7,102 bases of DNA from CAYMSF01 sp964542255 (GTDB lineage Bacteria; Verrucomicrobiota; Lentisphaeria; Victivallales; Victivallaceae). Below are positions 1-6,386 of this stretch, piece by piece (positions within the stretch are counted from its first letter, which is position 1; the number at the start of each line of letters is the position of its first letter). The stretch is from the NCBI GenBank assembly GCA_964542255.1, contig CAZITV010000124.1, positions 1 to 7,102 of the forward strand. The letters run 5' to 3'. Under the pieces are notes generated by a model. It was not told the DNA's origin and made no database searches. It saw only the letters and a program-made list of their open reading frames with translations. The position numbers were made by a program, and so were the translations under genes.

Positions 1-123
1 TTGAATATACTTCCAAACAAAGGAATGACTTTTCCTTTCATAAGTTACGGAGGCTCATCTATGATTGGTACTGGAATAATATTTGGAATATTACTTTGTT
101 TTACTAAAAGAAAACTATCTTAA
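1..123 (+). CDS. ftsW: FtsW, C-terminal fragment (septal peptidoglycan glycosyltransferase, SEDS family)
   Basis: Only the last 40 codons and the TAA stop are present; the gene enters from the left edge. The reading frame gives LPNKGMTFPFISYGGSSM, which matches the hallmark C-terminal motif of the SEDS proteins FtsW and RodA (PNKGMT-PFISYGGSS). A hydrophobic last membrane helix (IGTGIIFGILLCF) and a short basic tail KRKLS follow. FtsW is a polytopic inner-membrane protein that polymerises lipid II at the septum together with a class B penicillin-binding protein. The position directly before murG favours FtsW over RodA. The stop overlaps the murG start by one base (TAATG), so the two genes are probably translationally coupled. 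Confidence 0.95.
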   Translation: MNILPNKGMTFPFISYGGSSMIGTGIIFGILLCFTKRKLS

Positions 124-1202
124 TGAAAAAGATTTTAATTTGTACTGGTGGGACTGGAGGACATATATTTCCAGCAATATCTCTTGCTCAATATTTAGAA
201 AAAAAAAATTTCAATGTAGATGTTGTTACTGATTATAGGGCAAAAAAATTTATAAATAAAATTAGTATAAAAAATATTAACTTTATTAATGTAAAAACAC
301 CAACAGGAAAGAGCGGTTTAGCATTAATTTATTCGATTTTTTTAATATTTATTTCATTTTTATATTCAATTTTTTTTATTTTATTTAAGAAACCACAATT
401 GATTATTGGTTCAGGTGGTTATGTTTCTTTTCCAGTTTTATTAGCGGCAAGATTACTCAATAAAAAATTTGCTATTTACGAAACAAACTCTGTAGTTGGA
501 AGGGTTAATAAATTTTTTTTAAGCAGTTCGTTAAAAATATTTACAGGATACCCATTGAAAAATTTAAATATTAATAATGATAAAAATATTTTTGTTGGAC
601 AGCTAATTAGAGAGCAAATTTATATAGCAAAAGATAGCAGTTCTTTTAAAAAAGATAGTAATTTTGATTTTACACTGCTTGTTATTGGTGGCAGTCAAGG
701 TGCAGAAATTTTTAGCAAAGCACTACCTCAGTCGTTAAATAAATTATTTAATTTAAATAAAAAAATAAGAATTTTTCATCAAGTTGGTAATAAAGAACAA
801 GAATTTAAAATAGATCTTTCTTATAAAAATAATTCTAATGTTACCATCTTTAACTTTGAGCCAAATATTGAAAAGTATATGACGCTATCAGATTTAGTTA
901 TTACAAGAGCTGGTTCTTCAACATTATCAGAATTAGCTTTTTTACAGATACCATTTATAGCCATCCCATTTAAAGACTCATTGGACAATCATCAATTTTA
1001 TAACGCGGATTATTTTTTTAGAATGAATGCTTGCTGGCTTATTGACCAGCAGGATCTAAACAGCGAAAAATTATTTGATTTAGTCACAGAATTGATCCTG
1101 AACAAGGAAAAGTTACTTGAAAAAAAGAGCAAATTAAAAGAATTATCCAAAAGAGATGTTAATGAGATTTTTGAAAAAGAAATTAATAAAATTCTAGCAT
1201 GA
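123..1202 (+). CDS. murG: MurG, UDP-GlcNAc:lipid I N-acetylglucosaminyltransferase
   Basis: This is a GT-B fold glycosyltransferase of 359 aa, a normal family length. It transfers GlcNAc from UDP-GlcNAc to lipid I on the cytoplasmic face of the inner membrane, making lipid II. Visible motifs are the N-terminal glycine loop CTGGTGGHIFPA (7-18), the second loop IGSGGYVSFPV (95-105), the interdomain loop VIGGSQGAE (187-195), the donor-binding region TRAGSSTLSELA (261-272, with E270 in the place of the ribose-contacting Glu) and DNHQFYNA (288-295). Two points are odd. Residues 67-88 are almost entirely hydrophobic, more so than the usual membrane-association patch, and the common H-E-Q-N motif reads Y-E-T-N (119-122). 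The ATG overlaps the ftsW stop by 1 nt and has no clear Shine-Dalgarno. The stop overlaps murC by 4 nt (ATGA). Confidence 0.97.
   Translation: MKKILICTGGTGGHIFPAISLAQYLEKKNFNVDVVTDYRAKKFINKISIKNINFINVKTPTGKSGLALIYSIFLIFISFLYSIFFILFKKPQLIIGSGGYVSFPVLLAARLLNKKFAIYETNSVVGRVNKFFLSSSLKIFTGYPLKNLNINNDKNIFVGQLIREQIYIAKDSSSFKKDSNFDFTLLVIGGSQGAEIFSKALPQSLNKLFNLNKKIRIFHQVGNKEQEFKIDLSYKNNSNVTIFNFEPNIEKYMTLSDLVITRAGSSTLSELAFLQIPFIAIPFKDSLDNHQFYNADYFFRMNACWLIDQQDLNSEKLFDLVTELILNKEKLLEKKSKLKELSKRDVNEIFEKEINKILA
1030..1053 (+). repeat. Inverted repeat (8-bp stem, 8-nt loop) inside murG
   Basis: TGCTGG (1032-1037) and CCAGCA (1046-1051) are perfectly complementary around the loop CTTATTGA. A U-G wobble (1031/1052) and a C-G pair (1030/1053) lengthen the stem in RNA. 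It stands out in a very AT-rich gene. No T-run follows, so it does not look like an intrinsic terminator. It lies over codons for a fairly conserved C-terminal MurG segment (ACWLIDQQDL), so it may simply be a coincidence of coding. Confidence 0.4.
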
Positions 1203-2605
1203 CTTTTAAAATTACAACCAATGATCAAGTTCATTTTATTGGTATAGGAGGAATAGGAATGAGCGGCATTGCTGAAATCATGCATAATATTGGTTTTAAA
1301 GTTCAGGGCAGTGATCCATCAAGAAACAATAAAAATATAAAAAGATTACAAAAGCTTGGATTGAAGGTTTTTTTTAATCACGCAAAAAAAAATGTAGGAA
1401 ATTCTAAATTAGTTGTATTTTCGTCTGCGATTGGCAAAGATAATCCTGAGTTAAAAGAGGCAAAAAGAAAAAAAATACCAGTTATTCAGAGAGTAGAGAT
1501 GCTTTCTGAGATTGTTAAGTTAAAAAAAAATATAGTTATTAGTGGAGCTCATGGCAAAACAACAATCACTTCATTGATATCAACGATCCTGTCTAAAGCA
1601 AAACTAGATCCAATGATTATTAATGGTGGAATATTAAATTCAATTAATTCAAACGCGTTGTTTGGAAAAGGAGATTGGGCGGTAGTTGAAGCAGATGAAT
1701 CTGATGGTAGTTTTTTAAAAATACCCATTACTTATTCTGTTGTTAGCAATATTGATAAGGAACATTTAGATTATTATAAAAATTTTAATAATTTATATAA
1801 AAGTTTTGAAACATTTATAAATAAGACACCTTTAATTGGTAAATCATTTGTTTGTACTGATGATAAATTTTTAAAAAAGATTTTAAGAAAAAAGAATAAG
1901 TCTAATATTATCACTTATGGTTTTGGAAATGGATCAGATCTTCATCCTTATAATGTGAAGAATTCGGGAAAAATGATGTTTTTTAATATATCTGTAAAAC
2001 TCAATAATAAAATTGAGCATATTAAAAACATTGAATTAAATTTATTAGGACGACACAATGTTCTTAATGCAACCGCTGCCATTGGTGTTGCTAAAAGTTT
2101 AGGTATTAAAAATAATATTATCAAAAAAACTCTAAAAAATTTTTTGGGTGTACAAAGAAGATTAACTAAAATCACTAATTTTAGAGGAAGTGATATTTAT
2201 GATGATTATGCTCACCACCCAACAGAGATTACTTCGGTTTTGAATGCTATTAAGTCAGGTTTTAAAGGCAAAAAAATTGTAACAGTATTTCAGCCCCACA
2301 GATATTCAAGAGTCGCTTCTTTAAAAAAAGAATTTGCAAATGCTTTTAAAGATAGTGATTTAGTCGTGTTATGTCCTATTTATGCAGCTAGTGAGAAGCC
2401 AATAAAAAATATTAACCATTATGAATTGGCTAAGCTAATCAAAAAGAATTCAAAAAAAGATGTTATATGCATAGAAAATCAATTTGATTTAGAAAGATTT
2501 ATAAAACGTCATACTTATGGAAATGAAGTTATTGTTTGTATGGGTGCTGGAAGTATTAGTAGTTGGATTAGAGAAATTGCTATTAACTTAAAAAATGAGC
2601 ATTAA
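1199..2605 (+). CDS. murC: MurC, UDP-N-acetylmuramate--L-alanine ligase
   Basis: This is an ATP-dependent cytoplasmic Mur ligase of 468 aa, full length for the family, that adds L-Ala to UDP-MurNAc. The N-terminal UDP-binding domain has the glycine loop FIGIGGIGMSGIAEI (13-27). The central ATPase domain has the P-loop SGAHGKTT (115-122), EADESDGSFL (164-173), NIDKEHLDYY (184-193; the HLD Mur-ligase motif) and GRHNVLNATAAI (284-295). The C-terminal domain has DDYAHHPTEI (335-344), FQPHRYSR (364-371) and CMGAGSI (447-453). The DDYAHHP and HRYSR motifs are diagnostic for MurC among the Mur ligases. The start ATG overlaps the murG stop (ATGA) and has no Shine-Dalgarno, which suggests coupling to murG translation. 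The 3' end overlaps murB by 11 nt. Confidence 0.98.
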   Translation: MTFKITTNDQVHFIGIGGIGMSGIAEIMHNIGFKVQGSDPSRNNKNIKRLQKLGLKVFFNHAKKNVGNSKLVVFSSAIGKDNPELKEAKRKKIPVIQRVEMLSEIVKLKKNIVISGAHGKTTITSLISTILSKAKLDPMIINGGILNSINSNALFGKGDWAVVEADESDGSFLKIPITYSVVSNIDKEHLDYYKNFNNLYKSFETFINKTPLIGKSFVCTDDKFLKKILRKKNKSNIITYGFGNGSDLHPYNVKNSGKMMFFNISVKLNNKIEHIKNIELNLLGRHNVLNATAAIGVAKSLGIKNNIIKKTLKNFLGVQRRLTKITNFRGSDIYDDYAHHPTEITSVLNAIKSGFKGKKIVTVFQPHRYSRVASLKKEFANAFKDSDLVVLCPIYAASEKPIKNINHYELAKLIKKNSKKDVICIENQFDLERFIKRHTYGNEVIVCMGAGSISSWIREIAINLKNEH

Positions 2606-3503
2606 TTTTTATTCGCAACTCAAAAAAAATCTTCAAGGAGAGTTGAGAGAAAATTTTGATCTATCTAAATCTAATTGGCTCGGAATTGGTGGAAAAGCAA
2701 AATTTTTTTTTAAACCAAAAGATTTAAAAGATTTACAAATATTTTTAAAAAATAATAATCAACATCTTCCAATTATTGTAGTTGGATCTGGTTCAAATTT
2801 ACTAATTAGAGATAAAGGATTTGACGGGGTGGCTATTAAATTTGGAAAAGATTTTGATTATATAAAAATTAATAATGATATTATAAATTGCGGACCAGCA
2901 ACCCAAAAATCACTTTTGGCTGAATATGCAGCTAATAATAATTTAACTGGTTTTGAATTTTTATATTGTATTCCTGGAACGATTGCAGGTGGCGTAGTTA
3001 TGAACTCAGGTTGTTATGGTAGCGATATATCCAAAGTAGTATTGAGTATTTCAGTAATTGATATGAATGGAGAGATTAAAATTATTAATAACAAAGATAT
3101 TAATTTTTCTTATCGTCACAGTTCTCTTACTAAAAATCAGATTATTACAAATATTGAAATGAAAGGATCTTTTCTTGAAAAACAAAAGGTATTAGAAATA
3201 ATGAAGAATTTAAAAAATAAAAAAGATACTGAACAACCGCAGAAGATTAAAACAGGCGGTAGTACTTTTAAAAATCCAAATAATTCAGATAAAAAAGCTT
3301 GGCAATTAATAAAAGAGTCTGGTTGTGCTGATTTTAAGGTAGGCGGAATTAAACTGTCTAATTTACATTGTAATTTTTTAGAGAATTTAGGTAAAGCAAG
3401 CTCTGAGGATGCAGAAAATTTAATTGAAAATATACAAAATGAAGTTTTTAAAAAAACTAATATAAACTTAGAGCTCGAGCTAGAAGTTGTAGGAACAAAA
3501 TGA
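2595..3503 (+). CDS. murB: MurB, UDP-N-acetylenolpyruvoylglucosamine reductase
   Basis: This cytoplasmic FAD enzyme (302 aa) reduces UDP-GlcNAc-enolpyruvate with NADPH to UDP-MurNAc, the step before MurC. FAD-domain motifs are WLGIGGKAKFFFKP (28-41), VVGSGSNLLIRDKGFDGVAI (62-81) and IPGTIAGGVVMNSGCYG (126-142). The substrate domain has YRHSS (173-177), GGSTFKNP (221-228, S223 being the expected proton-donor serine) and LHCNF (257-261). The C-terminal LELELEVVG (292-300) corresponds to the family's LEWEI-type end, with E295 the likely catalytic Glu. Small deviations are C125 where the family usually has Gly, and IAGG instead of IGGA. The ATG was chosen because residues 14-40 match the conserved N-terminus. 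It overlaps the murC end by 11 nt and has no Shine-Dalgarno. A TTG at 2643 preceded by AAGGAG is less likely. murB next to murC is an alphaproteobacterial trait. Confidence 0.97.
   Translation: MSINFYSQLKKNLQGELRENFDLSKSNWLGIGGKAKFFFKPKDLKDLQIFLKNNNQHLPIIVVGSGSNLLIRDKGFDGVAIKFGKDFDYIKINNDIINCGPATQKSLLAEYAANNNLTGFEFLYCIPGTIAGGVVMNSGCYGSDISKVVLSISVIDMNGEIKIINNKDINFSYRHSSLTKNQIITNIEMKGSFLEKQKVLEIMKNLKNKKDTEQPQKIKTGGSTFKNPNNSDKKAWQLIKESGCADFKVGGIKLSNLHCNFLENLGKASSEDAENLIENIQNEVFKKTNINLELELEVVGTK
3490..3494 (+). promoter_or_regulatory. Ribosome binding site of ddl
   Basis: TAGGA sits 5 nt before the ddl ATG at 3500. It lies inside the last codons of murB. It is the only start in the window with a recognisable Shine-Dalgarno at normal spacing. 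The other starts appear to rely on stop/start overlap with the upstream gene. Confidence 0.5.
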
Positions 3504-4420
3504 AAAAAGAAAAAGTTACAGTTTTAATGGGCGGGATATCTGCCGAAAGAGATGTGAGCTTAGATAGCGGTAAAGCCTGCGCAAAAGCGCTTGCCGAAAT
3601 TGGTTTTGAAGTGACAAGTTTAGATGCAAAAGACGATTTTATTGAAAAATTAATTAAGAATAAACCTGATAAAGTTTTTAATGCTCTGCATGGAAGATTT
3701 GGAGAAGATGGTTCTATCCAGGGATTATTAGAACATTTAAAAATACCCTACACTCATTCAGGAATCTTATCTTCAGCAATTGCTATGGATAAACTAACAT
3801 CAAAAAAAATTTTTAAGGATGCCAAAATTAGTTCTCCAGAGTATCAGGTTATTAAAACTTTAGAAGATTTTCAAAGTTCAAAAATTGGCTACCCTTGCGT
3901 TGTTAAACCAAATAACGAAGGATCAAGTGTAGGTGTTTATATTTTTAATGAACCGAAGAAATCAGATGAAGAAACAATTATCTCTCTATTGAAAAAATAC
4001 ACATTTTTAATTCTGGAAAAATATATCCCCGGAAGAGAGATACAGGTAGCAGTGATGGGCTCAAAAGCCTTGGGTGGGATAGAGATTGTACCGACAAGAT
4101 CTTTTTATGATTATGAAGCAAAATATTCAGCTAACGCTAAAACAAAACATATTATTCCTGTTAAAATAAATGAAGCTGACTATAAAAAGATTTTAGATAT
4201 GGCTTTACAGGCACATAATATTTTAGGCTGCAGAGGAGTAACGAGGTCTGATTTTAGATATAATGAGTCTGACAAAGTTAATAAAATTTACATTCTTGAA
4301 GTAAATACTCAGCCAGGTATGACAAGTTTATCTTTAGTTCCAGAGATTGCTAATTATTACGGAATTTCTTTTAATGAATTAGTTAAATGGATAATTAATG
4401 ATGCCTCTACTAATAGATGA
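3500..4420 (+). CDS. ddl: D-alanine--D-alanine ligase (DdlB type)
   Basis: This ATP-grasp ligase (306 aa, the same size class as DdlB) makes D-Ala-D-Ala for the pentapeptide stem in the cytoplasm. Motifs are GGISAERDVSLDSG (11-24, with E16 binding the first D-Ala), HGRFGEDGSIQGLLE (64-78), AMDKLTSK (95-102), VVKPNNEGSSVGV (134-146), EKYIPGREIQVAV (173-185), YDYEAKY (203-209, with K208 and Y209 of the omega loop) and RGVTRSDFRY (245-254). They continue with ILEVNTQPGMTSLSLVPEIA (265-284). R249, D251, E267 and N269 fill the expected substrate and Mg positions. Y209 predicts a D-Ala-D-Ala rather than D-Ala-D-Lac ligase (family knowledge). The start overlaps the murB stop (ATGA), and the stop overlaps ftsQ in the same way. 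The first ~100 bases are clearly richer in G+C than the rest of the window. Confidence 0.97.
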   Translation: MKKEKVTVLMGGISAERDVSLDSGKACAKALAEIGFEVTSLDAKDDFIEKLIKNKPDKVFNALHGRFGEDGSIQGLLEHLKIPYTHSGILSSAIAMDKLTSKKIFKDAKISSPEYQVIKTLEDFQSSKIGYPCVVKPNNEGSSVGVYIFNEPKKSDEETIISLLKKYTFLILEKYIPGREIQVAVMGSKALGGIEIVPTRSFYDYEAKYSANAKTKHIIPVKINEADYKKILDMALQAHNILGCRGVTRSDFRYNESDKVNKIYILEVNTQPGMTSLSLVPEIANYYGISFNELVKWIINDASTNR

Positions 4421-5085
4421 TCAAAACAAAGAGATATATTTTTCTCGCTTTATTAATTTTTCTTACAACATTTAATCCAGAGCTTCCTTTACTAAAGCTT
4501 GGTTTTTTTATTATCAAAACAGTTAATGTTTCTGGTTCAAAAAATACTGATATAGAAAAACTTAAAAAACAATTCAATTTTTTAGTTAACACTAGCATTT
4601 TAAGTGTAGATCATAAAAAAATGAATGAAGTAGTTTTGCAAAATGAATGGATACATTTTGTAAATGTTAACAAAAAATTTCCATCAACAATTAATGTCGT
4701 AGTGGTAGAGCATGAACCTTTTGTCTTTTGGAAAAAAGGCAATAATAATTTAATAATTACAAAGGAATTTACCTTAATAGAAAAATTTAATTTGAATAAT
4801 TTTTCTAATCAGACACAAGCTAGAGGTAATTTTGATATTGAGGATCTTAAAAAACTTTATAAAGCATTAAATAGTAATAATTTTGACCTATCTAATATCA
4901 CTAGTTTTGAATTTATAAATTCTGAAAGATGGGATTTGTCTTTAAAAGGTAATAAAAAAATTATGCTCGGTAGACATGATTATAATCAACAAATTAACAA
5001 TTTAAATAAAGTTCTTATTCAGTCCAAAGATGAAAAATTTACATATATCGATTTAAGGCTTAAGAACAAAATTTTTGTAAAATAG
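4417..5085 (+). CDS. ftsQ: FtsQ, divisome scaffold protein with POTRA domain
   Basis: This is a bitopic inner-membrane protein of 222 aa, shorter than E. coli FtsQ (276 aa). It has a very short basic cytoplasmic tail (MIKTKR), one hydrophobic membrane segment (about 7-19), then a periplasmic POTRA domain at about 31-100. The POTRA is recognisable by FFIIKTVNVSGSKNTDIEKL (30-49), NEWIHFVNVNKKFPSTINVV (76-95) and VEHEPFVFW (97-105). The beta domain follows and ends with IDLRLKNKIFV (211-221), a typical FtsQ C-terminal strand. FtsQ links early and late division proteins through FtsB/FtsL and regulates septal synthesis. Identity rests on the POTRA pattern plus position between ddl and ftsA, because sequence conservation in this family is low. 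The ATG overlaps the ddl stop by 4 nt and there is no Shine-Dalgarno. Only 3 nt separate it from ftsA. Confidence 0.93.
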   Translation: MIKTKRYIFLALLIFLTTFNPELPLLKLGFFIIKTVNVSGSKNTDIEKLKKQFNFLVNTSILSVDHKKMNEVVLQNEWIHFVNVNKKFPSTINVVVVEHEPFVFWKKGNNNLIITKEFTLIEKFNLNNFSNQTQARGNFDIEDLKKLYKALNSNNFDLSNITSFEFINSERWDLSLKGNKKIMLGRHDYNQQINNLNKVLIQSKDEKFTYIDLRLKNKIFVK

Positions 5086-5088
5086 GTA

Positions 5089-6321
5089 ATGATTCAAAAA
5101 AATGAATTAATCGCATCTATAGATATTGGCTCTTCAAAAATTAAATGTCTGATTGCAAAATTAAAAAATAATAAAATTGAAATTTTAGGAAAATCGATTG
5201 TTGCATCAAAAGGTATTACAAAAGGACTGGTTACAAATTTTCATGAAGCAAATTTAGCGGTACGCGAATGTTTAGAAATTGCTGAAAAGCAAGCTGGTAT
5301 TGCATTAGATAATATTATTGTAAACGCAGAATTTGAAAATATCTCTAGCAATTTATTAACAGAGTATAAAAGTGTGCATGGTGATCAAATAGAACATGAA
5401 AAAGATATTCAGGGCTTGATTCATATTGCTGTAGATGAAATCGTTAAAAATAATAAAGATAAAGCAATTTTACATATATTTTCATCTAATTATAAAATTG
5501 ATAAAAAAATTAATGTTGAAAACCCAGTAGGCTTTAAAGCAAATATTTTTTCAGCTGATATCCATGCAGTTTTAGCAGAACACTCTGCTATTGATAATTT
5601 AAAAAATATTATTAATTCCTGCGAATTGTCAGTGGAGAATTATATTTTCGGTACATATGCCTTAGGTCTTTCTTTTTTAAACCAAGAGGATTTAAACGAC
5701 GGAGTTATTTGTATTGATTTTGGTAAAGACAAGACAAGCTTTGCCGTATTTGAAAATAGCACACTTTCGTATGTTGGTGTAGTTCCTTACGGATCAAATC
5801 AAGTTTCAAAAGATTTAGCTAAAGTTCTGGATATTAAAATAGAAGTTGCAGAAAGAATTAAAGTTGAAAGTGGTGAATGTGTTATAAATGAGAATATTAA
5901 AGATAAGATTGAATATTTACCAGTTCATTTATTTCCGGATGATGATTTTAGAAAGATCTCTAAGACAATGGTTAATACTATTATCAATTCTAGGATAGAA
6001 GAAATTTTGCAGTTAGTTTATAGAAAAATTAAATCTTACAATTTAATTGATATAAAAACTAAGAAAATTTATTTATCTGGGAGAGGATCAAACTTAGTTG
6101 GTTTAACAAATTTAATAAAAAGATATTTTTCACAAAGAACAGAGCTTGTTTTACAAAAAAAACATGAAGATCAAAATTTAGTTAATAATTTATCCCAAGA
6201 TTTTCTAGTTTGTTATGGAATAGTTAAAAACTATTTTTATGGATTACCCTCAGAGGCTTTGCCAATTAAATTTAAAAATACAGGCTTTTTTTCAAGACTT
6301 TTATCTATTTTTCAAAAGTAG
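5089..6321 (+). CDS. ftsA: FtsA, actin-like membrane anchor of the division ring
   Basis: This cytoplasmic actin-fold (ASKHA) protein of 410 aa, a usual FtsA length, tethers FtsZ filaments to the membrane and recruits later division proteins. It shows phosphate-1 IASIDIGSSKIKCLIAK (8-24), the start of domain 1C around GITKGLVTNFHEA (42-54), the FtsA-specific NPVGFKANIFSADIHAVLA (145-163), a phosphate-2 region IDFGKDKTSFAVF (209-221) and VPYGSNQVSKDLA (232-244). The adenosine region is IYLSGRGSNLVGL (327-339). The amphipathic C-terminal membrane-targeting helix is GFFSRLLSIFQK (399-410). The family's glycine-rich turns are altered: GGGTT-like reads GKDKT, GGN-like reads GSN, and GGG-like reads GRG, which may weaken nucleotide binding. 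The ATG is 3 nt after the ftsQ stop, with only a too-close AGG upstream. No ftsZ follows. Confidence 0.96.
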   Translation: MIQKNELIASIDIGSSKIKCLIAKLKNNKIEILGKSIVASKGITKGLVTNFHEANLAVRECLEIAEKQAGIALDNIIVNAEFENISSNLLTEYKSVHGDQIEHEKDIQGLIHIAVDEIVKNNKDKAILHIFSSNYKIDKKINVENPVGFKANIFSADIHAVLAEHSAIDNLKNIINSCELSVENYIFGTYALGLSFLNQEDLNDGVICIDFGKDKTSFAVFENSTLSYVGVVPYGSNQVSKDLAKVLDIKIEVAERIKVESGECVINENIKDKIEYLPVHLFPDDDFRKISKTMVNTIINSRIEEILQLVYRKIKSYNLIDIKTKKIYLSGRGSNLVGLTNLIKRYFSQRTELVLQKKHEDQNLVNNLSQDFLVCYGIVKNYFYGLPSEALPIKFKNTGFFSRLLSIFQK

Positions 6322-6386
6322 AAATCGTAACAAAAGGTGATTAGCTATTGTTATAGATTTTACTAAATATCTATTTCATCAAAGAT
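6322..6386 (+). other. ftsA-lpxC spacer, the only real noncoding gap
   Basis: These 65 AT-rich bases contain no open frame of note and no sequence resembling ftsZ. A TATAGA (6352-6357) could serve as a -10 box for lpxC, but I find no good -35 at the right distance, so a promoter is only a possibility. A 4-bp CTAT/ATAG hairpin (6345-6356) is too weak to call a terminator. AAAG (6381-6384) is a poor, close Shine-Dalgarno for lpxC. Since the rest of the cluster has no gaps, this is the most likely place for a transcription boundary or a lost or relocated gene. Confidence 0.5.

Noticed and set aside
1247..1261. Perfect AGGAGG with 6-nt spacing before an in-frame ATG in murC (Met21)
   Set aside because: A start here would remove the FIGIGGIG nucleotide loop that MurC needs. 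The AGGAGG comes from Gly codons of that loop.
1010..1285. Minus-strand open frame across the murG/murC junction
   Set aside because: It lies opposite two well-supported genes, its translation resembles no family I know, and its Ser/Phe/Asn-rich content is what antisense AT-rich coding DNA gives.
1948..2175. Minus-strand open frame inside murC
   Set aside because: It is an antisense shadow of conserved MurC coding sequence with no supporting start signal.
2635..2645. AAGGAG followed by an in-frame TTG as an alternative murB start
   Set aside because: The spacing is only 2 nt, and the upstream residues (LQGEL) match the conserved MurB N-terminus, so the ATG at 2595 is better.
4410..4598. Minus-strand open frame over the start of ftsQ
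   Set aside because: It is an antisense shadow of the ftsQ membrane and POTRA segments, with no recognisable domain.
6345..6356. CTAT/ATAG hairpin as a terminator after ftsA
   Set aside because: The stem has four mostly A-T pairs and no solid T-run follows, so it is not distinguishable from chance in AT-rich DNA.
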